A stretch of DNA of 64,000 bases, taken from Polyangium sp. 6x1. Its GTDB lineage: Bacteria > Myxococcota_A > Polyangia > Polyangiales > Polyangiaceae. The position numbers and the translations under genes were made by a program. Positions 51,232 through 59,100 of this stretch are shown here, piece by piece. The DNA lies in contig NZ_JARZHH010000001.1 in the NCBI RefSeq assembly GCF_029946515.1, positions 186,001 to 250,000 of the forward strand, given 5' to 3'. Under the pieces are notes generated by a model that ran no database searches, was not told the DNA's origin, and saw nothing but the letters and a program-made list of their open reading frames with translations. Positions within the stretch are counted from its first letter, which is position 1. Each line of letters starts with the position of its first letter.

Positions 51232-52407
51232 TCAATCGGCGCCGTGGCACTGTTCAAAACGAAGGCCGCTGCCACACGCGCAAGGGTGGGCCCCATGAAG
51301 CGCCGGCGTGGGCGCGCTTGTGGTGGCCCCCTCCGCTTCGCCTCTCGCCTCGAGGTTCTTGAATGTTTCGCGCATCTCCCACGATATCTGGATGTATCGC
51401 TCCGCGTCCACCAGCGCTTCGTGAATCCTGATCGTCTCCGGATGACCTGGGCCATTCTCCGTGATGGCGATCGCCAGCCTGCGTTTGAGGACGACCGATG
51501 CAGCTTCATACTTCTTCTGCTGCATCAAACAGCCCGACAGGCGCTTCATCGTGGACAGCGTCTCGGGGTGGCGCTCCCCGAGCGTTTTTTCCTGAAGGTC
51601 GAGCTGTCTCCGGGTGCACGCCTCCACCTCCTCGTACTTCTCCTGCACAGCCAGGATGTATTGGAGCAGGAACAGCGATTGCCAATATTCAGGGTGGGCT
51701 TCGCCCAGCGTCTCCTCCTTCAGGTCCGCCACCCTTCGCAAGAGCACCTCCGCCTCGCGATGATTCCCCTGCTTTTCCAATACGGCCGCGAGCCCGGACG
51801 CCGCCGACCAGAACTCGGGATGGTTGTTCCCCACCGCGCGCTCCGAGAGGACAAACCCCCTCCGGTGGACCGCCGCAGCCTCGTCGAGCTTGCCCCCAGC
51901 GTGCAGGACGCCGCCGAACAAGCGGAGCAGCGACCGGTACGAAGGCCGCCCCCCGTCCCGCGCGTCGTCCTTTTTGGAGAGGGCTCGCGAAAGGATCGCC
52001 TCGGCCTCCGCGTCCTTCTGGCGCTTTCCGAGGACGTTCACGAGGACGCTCAGCGACTGCTCGGTCAGAGGATGGTCGGGCCCGGCGACGTTCTCGTGGA
52101 GCGTCAGCACCTCCCGCAGCAAAGCCTCCTGCTCATCATGTCGGGCCTGGCTGCTCATGGCCGCCGCGAGGAGGTTCAGCGAAACCGGATAGGCGACATG
52201 CCGCGGCTCGAGCGGGCCTCGATCGAGGGCCAGCGTCCGGCGCAGAAGCGCCTCGAGCTCGGCGAACTTCTGCTGCGCCACGAGCGGCTCCACCTGCGCG
52301 AGCAGCGCGGCTTCGTCCAGCGCGAAGGCGGGAGGCGACGGCGCCTCCGCCGGCTCCGCGACGACCTGCAGTGTTGTTTTGCCCTTGAACCAGTCGAAGA
52401 CGCCCAT
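51232..52407 (-). CDS. TPR protein with C-terminal SEC-C zinc motif
   Basis: The 391-residue cytosolic protein consists of about seven tetratricopeptide repeats of the NPHP3/kinesin-light-chain type (EAEALLRR..., HPE(F/Y/T), for example LGERHPETLSTMKRLSGCLM and GPGHPETIRIHEALVDAERY). It ends in a SEC-C motif, CACGSGLRFEQCHG, the zinc-binding module known from the SecA C-terminus. The combination suggests a scaffold that binds a protein or nucleic acid through the zinc knuckle. No obvious operon partner; the neighbours are lipoprotein genes. Confidence 0.9.
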   Translation of the reverse strand: MGVFDWFKGKTTLQVVAEPAEAPSPPAFALDEAALLAQVEPLVAQQKFAELEALLRRTLALDRGPLEPRHVAYPVSLNLLAAAMSSQARHDEQEALLREVLTLHENVAGPDHPLTEQSLSVLVNVLGKRQKDAEAEAILSRALSKKDDARDGGRPSYRSLLRLFGGVLHAGGKLDEAAAVHRRGFVLSERAVGNNHPEFWSAASGLAAVLEKQGNHREAEVLLRRVADLKEETLGEAHPEYWQSLFLLQYILAVQEKYEEVEACTRRQLDLQEKTLGERHPETLSTMKRLSGCLMQQKKYEAASVVLKRRLAIAITENGPGHPETIRIHEALVDAERYIQISWEMRETFKNLEARGEAEGATTSAPTPALHGAHPCACGSGLRFEQCHGAD

Positions 52408-52598
52408 GTCCTATCGTTCCTCAGCGAGGAGATCAGAGAGGGACACGGTAGAGCACGCGCCGGACGACATCAACGCGAGGTTGGTTCGTCGGCCAGGACC
52501 TTCGAAAGGGGACCATGTGGGTCGCCTCTCGAAGGTCCGCCGCAAGTTTTCCCGGGGCGGACTTGTCTTCGAGGGCTGGCTGCGTAAGATGCGCCGCC

Positions 52599-53015
52599 AT
52601 GCGCAAACTGTTTCCGTTGCTGATGCTTGTCCTCTTCGGGTGCGGCAGTGGAGCCGCCTCCGCGGTGCGGGTCCACGCCGCCACCGAAATGAAGTGCGAG
52701 GAGAGCCAGCTCAAAGCCACGCCCGTCAAGCCCGGGAGCAACTCGTTCACCGTCGAGGGCTGTGACCAGATCGGCCGCTACTTTGGCGTATGCAACGGCT
52801 TTGGCTACTGTCCCCAGGTCCAAGGCCAGTTGATCACGCCGATCCTCCGCAAGCAGGCAGCATTCGACCTGAACTGCGGCGAGGCCGAATTGACGATCGT
52901 CTCGCTCAACACCGATACCTTCGGGCTGCGCGGCTGCGGCCGGCAGGCGAGCTACATTCTCGTCGATTGCGAGCGTGGAAACTGCCGCGCGGTGCAGAAC
53001 ACGCAGACCCAGTAG
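52599..53015 (+). CDS. Small Cys-rich exported protein
   Basis: The 138-residue product begins MRKLFPLLMLVLFGCGSGAA, a lipoprotein-type signal. The mature part has ten cysteines in two similar halves: KCEESQLKATPV...VEGCDQIGRYFGVC and NCGEAELTIVSL...LRGCGRQASYILVDC. The half-repeat CxExxLxxxxxxxxxFxxxGCxxxxxYxxxC is a small domain often found in myxobacterial exported proteins. Function unknown. Upstream ATGs in frame (52515) look untranslated. Confidence 0.85.
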   Translation: MRKLFPLLMLVLFGCGSGAASAVRVHAATEMKCEESQLKATPVKPGSNSFTVEGCDQIGRYFGVCNGFGYCPQVQGQLITPILRKQAAFDLNCGEAELTIVSLNTDTFGLRGCGRQASYILVDCERGNCRAVQNTQTQ

Positions 53016-53016
53016 C

Positions 53017-53037
53017 GGGTGGTTCCGAAAACCACCC
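53017..53037. terminator. 8-base-pair hairpin between convergent genes
   Basis: GGGTGGTT (53017-53024), a five-base loop CCGAA and AACCACCC (53030-53037) lie immediately after the stop of the 52599 gene and before that of the convergent gene ending at 53058. Confidence 0.55.
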
Positions 53038-53057
53038 CGCACCGCTCCAGGAGAACC

Positions 53058-53681
53058 TCAGCGCTGGCGCCGCCGGAACGACGCCAGGCGTACCATCATG
53101 AGGCCCCACACGGGCGCACCCCCTGCGGTACCGCATCCGCCGCTGTCCTCCGCACCTTCACCCTCGGAAGCATCGACGGGCGAACCCTTGCCCACCGTCA
53201 CGGTCATTTTCGTGGCCGCGGCCTTGTCCCCCTCCGGAACGAGGTCCGCGTTCGAGGAATTGCCAGCCCCGAAGAGCGTGAGGGTCACATCGGCCGCAGG
53301 CGCGACGAGCGAGAAGTCGAAGCGCAGCTCCTCGGCGTCGAACGGCTGCGGAGCGGAATGCGTCAACTCGGCCCCGACCTTCTTCATCCCGCTGCTACCG
53401 GTCTGAAGGTCGGCCTCCGCGTTGTCCACGGCGATGTCGAGCCCTCCCGTCTTCGCGGCACCGCCCCGAATGACGAAGCTGTATTGGCCCGTGGCCCCCG
53501 GCTCCAGGATCGTGGGCCCCTCGAATTCGACGGTCGCGAGCGCTCCGCCCTTGTGACACGTGATGCACGTCGCCCCGGACTTGCCGGACTGTCCAGCGAT
53601 GCCCGTGCTGGTGGCGAGAGCTGGAGACGACCACAGCGCCGAAAGGGCGACCCAACCTGCGACACGAAACAAACGATGCAT
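53058..53681 (-). CDS. Choice-of-anchor V / MXAN_6652-type exported protein with MYXO-CTERM-like tail
   Basis: The 207-residue protein has a Sec signal (VALSALWSSPALATS), then GIAGQSGKSGATCITCHKGG. This is the G.SG..G..C..CH opening of the choice-of-anchor V domain, with a CxxCH haem-type motif. A beta-sandwich follows (YSFVIRGGAAKTGGLDIAVD, a Reeler-like look). The C-terminus GGCGTAGGAPVWGLMM...RRRQR is a Cys-containing, hydrophobic, Arg-ended sorting signal of the MYXO-CTERM kind, implying surface anchoring after cleavage. GGGAGG lies five to six bases before the ATG and is part of a CCTCC-GGAGG inverted repeat (53686-53697). Confidence 0.88.
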   Translation of the reverse strand: MHRLFRVAGWVALSALWSSPALATSTGIAGQSGKSGATCITCHKGGALATVEFEGPTILEPGATGQYSFVIRGGAAKTGGLDIAVDNAEADLQTGSSGMKKVGAELTHSAPQPFDAEELRFDFSLVAPAADVTLTLFGAGNSSNADLVPEGDKAAATKMTVTVGKGSPVDASEGEGAEDSGGCGTAGGAPVWGLMMVRLASFRRRQR

Positions 53682-53726
53682 GAAACCTCCCAGGAGGGAT
53701 GAGGCACGGTGTGGCTTGCGGCCGCG

Positions 53727-54944
53727 TTAGCGAAGCTGGAGGAAGGAGAAGGAAAGACCTTCCGTGGTCACCGTCGGTTTGCCGTTCTCCTCCAGCACGT
53801 GCAGGGTGGTGGACGCGGCGCCCGCGCCGAATTCGGTGTAGAGGGTCCGGTTCTGCGACTCGAAGAGAAAGACGCTGCCCGAGGTCGCCGGGAAGCTGGC
53901 CTTGTGCGTCGCGGTCATCGTGTCGAGCGATAGCTCCCACCATTGCCAGCCCGTCCCGCTCGCAATGGTGCGAGGATGCGTGCCTTCCAGGACCGGGGCA
54001 ATGGTCTCATCGAGCACGCGCACATACGCCAACCCCTCGGGGCCCGGGATGAGCGTACCCGCGGTGCCACCGCCCACGAGCTCCTCGAGCGTCCGGTAAA
54101 AGCTCGAATCAAAGGCGCGCGTCTGGGGATCGAACCTGAGCAGGCACGGCGCGGGCGCGTCCTCGCCCACCACCCGGCGCACCGCGGCTCCATAGGCCTC
54201 CGTCGCGATGTACACCTTGCCGTCAGCGCCCACGGCGGCGTCATGCGTGTACCCGCACCGGTCGTCCGTCGCAATGGTGGCCACATCGGTCGCCGTATCG
54301 ATGGACACCACACCCGCCTTCGGGGTAATGCCCACGCCCGAGACGGGACGCCAACCCACGGGCATGAGGAGCTGATTCTCGAGCTGAATGGCCGCGCCCG
54401 AGAAGGCCACGACCGTGTCCGGCAGGTCGAGCTCGTCGAGCGGGATGTTGCCCGTGACCGTCATCTCCTCGGGGTTCCAGATGACGACCTGGGCCGTGGC
54501 GCCATCGAAGAAGTAGGCCTTGGTCTCCGAGACGAACTGGAAGTTGGCTTGGTACTCCCCGAGGGACGTCACCCCCAGGCTGTCGAAGCTCACGGTGCCC
54601 GTCGGCTCCAGCGCCCCCGCGCCGCTCAGCGTGTAGCGGGTCACCGTCGCGCTCGCGTCGCTCACGACGTAGAGCGCGCCGGACTTGGGGATGCCCACGC
54701 CCAGCGCACGGCCGGACACCCGGATGGCGTTGTCCAGCGAGAGCGACGCCGTCTGCTCCGCCTGGCCCGTCACGACGACGTAGCTGTCCACCGGATCGCC
54801 GGCGAGCAGCTGCGTGGTGATGGCGTACAGCGGCCCGTTGCCGTCGCCCTTCGGCTCCTCCGCGCCGGAACAGCCCGTGAGCAAGGCCAGGGCGAGCATG
54901 CCGGCGGAGAGCCGCAACCAAGTGCGGCCAACTACACTTTTCAC
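53727..54944 (-). CDS. Probably iron-regulated propeller lipoprotein (DUF4374/MxcI-like)
   Basis: From a GTG at 54944 the 405-residue product starts with a lipoprotein signal ending MLALALLTGCSG. The mature protein is a seven-bladed-propeller type (GPLYAITTQLLAGDPVDSYV, LGVGIPKSGALYVVSDASAT, THDAAVGADGKVYIATEAYG), recalling the DUF4374 family and the MxcI protein of myxochelin siderophore clusters, from memory only. In-frame ATGs at 54980 and 54986 lie inside an AT-rich Fur-box-like element, so I prefer the GTG, which has GAGAG about eight bases upstream. The element suggests repression by iron and a role in siderophore handling. Confidence 0.85.
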   Translation of the reverse strand: MKSVVGRTWLRLSAGMLALALLTGCSGAEEPKGDGNGPLYAITTQLLAGDPVDSYVVVTGQAEQTASLSLDNAIRVSGRALGVGIPKSGALYVVSDASATVTRYTLSGAGALEPTGTVSFDSLGVTSLGEYQANFQFVSETKAYFFDGATAQVVIWNPEEMTVTGNIPLDELDLPDTVVAFSGAAIQLENQLLMPVGWRPVSGVGITPKAGVVSIDTATDVATIATDDRCGYTHDAAVGADGKVYIATEAYGAAVRRVVGEDAPAPCLLRFDPQTRAFDSSFYRTLEELVGGGTAGTLIPGPEGLAYVRVLDETIAPVLEGTHPRTIASGTGWQWWELSLDTMTATHKASFPATSGSVFLFESQNRTLYTEFGAGAASTTLHVLEENGKPTVTTEGLSFSFLQLR

Positions 54945-55340
54945 CGGAACGCTCTCGTTATAACTGAAATCAATTTTCATTATCATTTTCAATACTAGAA
55001 CTTCCCGCGTCGTGTCAAGCAGCTCGCCATCGAGGGGCACACGCGACCGGATGTAGCCGCTCGCACCGAGCGTCGTCACGCGTGGCTCGGCGGGCTCGTC
55101 CTGAAGGGCATCACGGAGGCTCGGTGGCGCTCCGCGCTGGGCTCAGCTCCCGCGCGCGGAGCAGCACACCGTGACGGGGTCGATGAGCACGACCTCCTCT
55201 TCCAGGCGGGCAATTTCTTCAGGGAGTCACCTGACCGCGCGGATCGTCACGAGAGGGATTTCGCGTCCCCTCGTGCATTCGCGCCCGACGCGATCGACAT
55301 TTGCGAGGCAATGGCTCGATGTCGGCGCTCGGCAGGCTCT
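54945..55340. other. Intergenic region upstream of the propeller lipoprotein
   Basis: Apart from the Fur-box-like element near the lipoprotein start, this 396-base stretch has no intact gene. On the minus strand a 28-codon open piece (about 55146-55229, LPEEIARLEEEVVLIDPVTV then CCSARGS and a stop) reads like a protein C-terminus but has a stop directly upstream. It is at most a relic. Confidence 0.4.
54965..54991 (-). promoter_or_regulatory. Candidate overlapping Fur boxes
   Basis: On the minus strand TGAAAATTGATTTCA (plus 54965-54979) is a near 7-1-7 match to the Fur consensus TGATAATGATTATCA. It overlaps a second half-matching element TGAAAATGATAATGA (54977-54991). The 27 bases are almost pure A/T in a very GC-rich genome. 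TATAAC follows toward the gene and could be a -10 box. Confidence 0.6.
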
Positions 55341-55802
55341 TCAGGGCAGGTCGGAGGGGAACGCCTGGGCCGTGACGGTCGACCCCGCGCGCATGTAAAG
55401 GAGATCGAACCGACGCCGGGTGAACCGGAATCCCGTCGACGTCCGCACGTAATCATCGCTGTAGACGCCGCCCACATAGGTGTCGACGCTTTCCTTCACG
55501 CCGAACTCGCTCAGATACCAGCGCCCCGTGGCCCGCTGGGGGTGCGTGTCCGACACCAGCTCGACGGTGCCGGAGTGGACCGCCTGAACGATACCGCTCC
55601 AGAGGCTCAGGATGTCGGCCAGGAACGTGATGATGTTATCACGGCCGACGACGTGCGTGGAAAAGCCGGGGATGTCGAGCACCGCGTCCACCGTGAAGAG
55701 CTGGTGCATTTCATTCATCGCCTTGCGGTTCACGAGATCGGCGAACCGGGCGACGAGCTCGTGGATCTCGAACTTTTGCCTCATATCAGCGTTTTTGGAC
55801 AT
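55341..55802 (-). CDS. SnoaL-fold (NTF2-like) protein
   Basis: The 153-residue cytosolic protein shows the SnoaL_4 pattern: EIHELVARFADLVNRKAMNE, then LFTVDAVLDIPGF, GRDNIITFLADILS, HSGTVELVSD and the closing VGGVYSDDYVRTSTGFRFTR. Members of this fold are isomerases, cyclases or hydroxylase-like enzymes, or simple binding proteins. GAGG lies about six bases before the ATG. It is divergent from the giant kinase gene at 56154. Confidence 0.9.
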   Translation of the reverse strand: MSKNADMRQKFEIHELVARFADLVNRKAMNEMHQLFTVDAVLDIPGFSTHVVGRDNIITFLADILSLWSGIVQAVHSGTVELVSDTHPQRATGRWYLSEFGVKESVDTYVGGVYSDDYVRTSTGFRFTRRRFDLLYMRAGSTVTAQAFPSDLP

Positions 55803-56153
55803 GGGTCACCTCATGACTTCGTACGTTGACGTGCCATCCCGCGGCGCCGACGCGCATGACAACCCGCGCGGTCATGCGCCATCCAGAATCGGCGGCGGCG
55901 CGCACGAGATATCGATAGGATAGCACCGTCCGAGGCATATGCGGCATATTGATTTTCGCGGCCCGGACATTGTTTGACATAGATTTCGTTTCACCAAAAT
56001 GGCGCGTCGCGGCATTCTTTGCAGCGTCAAACCAGTGGCGGCCCGCTGGATGCATGGGCACAAAATTTGATGACACGTCGGCGTTGACTGATTTTCGGCG
56101 TTGTGAAACCTTGCTTGCACCCCGTTCGGGACTGAAAGGGCAACGCTCGCCCC
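55803..56153. other. Divergent intergenic region, partly AT-rich
   Basis: This 351-base gap lies between the SnoaL-fold gene and the second giant kinase gene. It holds a GGCATAT direct repeat (55934-55940 and 55943-55949, nine-base period) and a TTGACAT at about 55973 that could be a -35 element. Base composition between 55930 and 56110 is clearly more AT-rich than the coding flanks, as expected for promoters. No gene. Confidence 0.45.
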
Positions 56154-59100
56154 ATGGACGCCCCCCTCTTCCTCCCCAATTATTCCGGATTCGAGAAGAT
56201 TCACGAGGGGCCTACGGTGGCCCTTTTCCGTGCCCTCCGGGACAACGACCGCGCACCTGTCGTACTCAAGGTGACGCGAGGGGAGCGCCCGCACCCGCGC
56301 GAGCTGGCCAGGCTGCGTCACGAGCACTCCATCCTGCGCATGCTGGATGGCCCGGGCATCATCAAGGCCCACGCGCTCCTCCGGTACGGCGCCGGCCTCG
56401 CGCTCGTCCTGGAAGACACCGGCGGCGCGTCGCTCGCTCGCCGCCTGCGACGCGGCCCGCTCGATCTCCGCTCCTGCCTCGACATTGCGCTCGCGCTCGC
56501 GCGGATCCTCGACGGCGTCCACGCGCGCGGCGTCATCCATAAAGACGTCAATCCGAGCAATGTCCTCGTGGGGGAGCACCCCGCAGACGTCCGGCTCATC
56601 GATTTCGGCATCGCCACGCTCCTCTCCCACGAGAGCGCGCCGGCCGGGGGTCACGCGTTCATTGAAGGGACGCTCTCCTATATCGCCCCCGAGCAGACGG
56701 GCCTCCTCCGGCGCACGGTGGACTCCCGCGCGGATCTCTATTCCCTCGGCGCCACGATCTACGAGATGCTGACCGGCGCACCGCCGTTCGACGAGCAGGA
56801 CCCCATCGATCTGGTGCACAGCCACGCCGCGAGGGTGCCCGCGCCCCCTCACGAGCGCCGGAGCGGGATCCCGGACGTCGTGTCGGCGATCGTGATGAAG
56901 CTCCTCGCCAAGGCCGCGGAGGACCGTTATCAGCAGGCCGCCGCGCTCGCGGCCGACCTCTCGAAGTGCATTGCGGCGCTCGACGCCGGCGGCGCCGTCG
57001 AGGCGTTCGAGCTTGGCCGCAGGGATATTCGCGAGACGCTGACCATTCCGGAGAAGCTCTACGGGCGCGAAGCCGAAGTCGCGGCCCTCCTTTCGACGTT
57101 CGACAGGATGAGCCGCGGGGGCGCGGCGGAGATCGTCCTCCTCGCGGGCGCGGCGGGCGTCGGCAAATCGGTGCTCGTCCAGGAGGTGCAGCGCGCCCTC
57201 GCGCTTCGCGGGGGCCAGCTCGTCGCCGGCAAATTCGACGCATTGCGCCGCGATATGCCGTTCAGCGCGTTCACCCAGATTTTCCGCGAGCTCGTGAAGG
57301 GCGTGCTCAGCGAGCCGCCGGATCGGTTCGCGGAGCGCCGGATCGCGCTCCTCGCGGCGCTGGGCGAGGGCGGCGCGCTGCTCATCGACCTCGTCCCCGA
57401 GCTCGAGCGCGTCATCGGCCCGCAGCCCCCGGCCCCCCCCGCGGGCCCCGTCGAGGCACAGAACAGGCTCGGGATGCTCATGCAGAGCTTCGTCCGCGCC
57501 CTCTCCGGCCCGCAGCGCCAGCTCGTCTTCTTCATCGACGATCTGCAATGGGCCGACGCCGCATCGCTCTGGCTCATGCGCCTGCTCACGACGGATCCGG
57601 CCGGGAGCGCCGTCATGCTCCTCGGCGCCTATCGGGACACCGAGGTGGACGACACCCACCCGCTTCGAATGGCGCTCGGCGAGATCCGGAAGCAGGGCGT
57701 GATCACGACGGAGCTCGCGATTCGTCCGCTCGACGAGGCGAGCGTCGTGAGGCTCCTCGGGGACACACTCCCGCGGAGCGATCCCGAGCGCCTCCGGACG
57801 CTCGCGGGGCAGCTCGCGGCAAAGACGGGGGGCAATCCGTTTTTCCTCTCGCAGCTCCTCCTCGCGCTCCATCGCGACGGCCTCTTTCGCGCGGATCGCG
57901 CCGAGGGGAAATGGACGTGGGACGACGCGGCGATCGCGGCGGCGCAGATCGCCGACAACGTGGCCGACCTCATGGCCGCGCGCCTCGGGCAGCTCGATCT
58001 TCGCGCCCAGCGAATTCTATCCATTGCGGCGTGCGTCGGCCGCGAGTTCGACCTGGCGACGCTGCATGCGATCGACGGCGAGCCCCCGGGCCACGTGGCC
58101 GCTGCGCTTTGGCCCGCGCTCCGCGAAGGGTTCATCGTGCCGCTGGATCAGGACTATCTGCTCCTGCCGACGTCGGGGGACGGCGAGGCCCCAAGCGGCG
58201 TGTCCGGCGTCGATGCCACGGACGGGGCCGCCGCGGACGGGGATACCGCGATCAATGCGCGATATCGATTCCTGCACGATCGTGTCGAGCAGGCGGCATA
58301 CGCGCTCGCTCCGGCCGAGGTCCGGGCCGGGGTTCACCTGCGAATCGGATGGCGGCTCCGTCGCGCGCTCGGCGAGGGCGCGCGTCCCGAGGAGCTCTTC
58401 GACGCGGCCCGCCACCTCAATGCCGGCGCCGCGCACCTCCAGGGCGTATCGGAGAAGCGGATCGTCGCGCGACTGAACCTGCAGGCCGGCCGGGCCGCGA
58501 AAGGCCAAGGAGCGTACAGCGAGGCGGCGGCCTTCTTTGCGGCGGGCGTCGCCCTGGTCCACGACGAGGGGTGGGTCGACGAGGACGATCTGACATTCGC
58601 GCTCCTCCGCGATCAGGCGGAGTGCGAGGCCACGGCGGGGCGCTCCGCCCAGGCCGACGCGCTCATCGATCGCATCCTCGGGCAGGCAGGCCGCGCGTGG
58701 CAGCGCGCGGACGCCTATGGCGTGCGTGCCATCATGTACACCTCGCTCGGTCGATTCTCCGAGGCGATGGACGCGGGGCGCGCGGGCCTCGCGCTGCTCG
58801 GCGTCGACCTCCCCCGGACCCCGGAGGAGGCGGACGAGATTGCGACACGCGAGGCGGAGCGGATCGATCACCTCCTCGCGGACGCGGGCGAACGCGCGCT
58901 CCTCGCGTCGCCTGAGCTCACGGATCCCGAGGAGCTCGCGGCGGCCCGGATCCTTCCCGATCTGCTCGTCCCTGCGTACTGCACCGACATTCGATTCTGG
59001 AAGCTCGTCCTCGCCACGCAAACGTTGCGCGGGATGACGCGTGGCCATTGCGGAGCGACCGCGCAATCCTATGTGTCGTACGGGTTCTATCTGGCCGGAG

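Noticed and set aside
55146-55229. Minus-strand 28-codon stretch LPEEIARLEEEVVLIDPVTV ending in a stop
   Set aside because: An in-frame stop sits directly upstream and there is no start codon; too short to call more than a relic.
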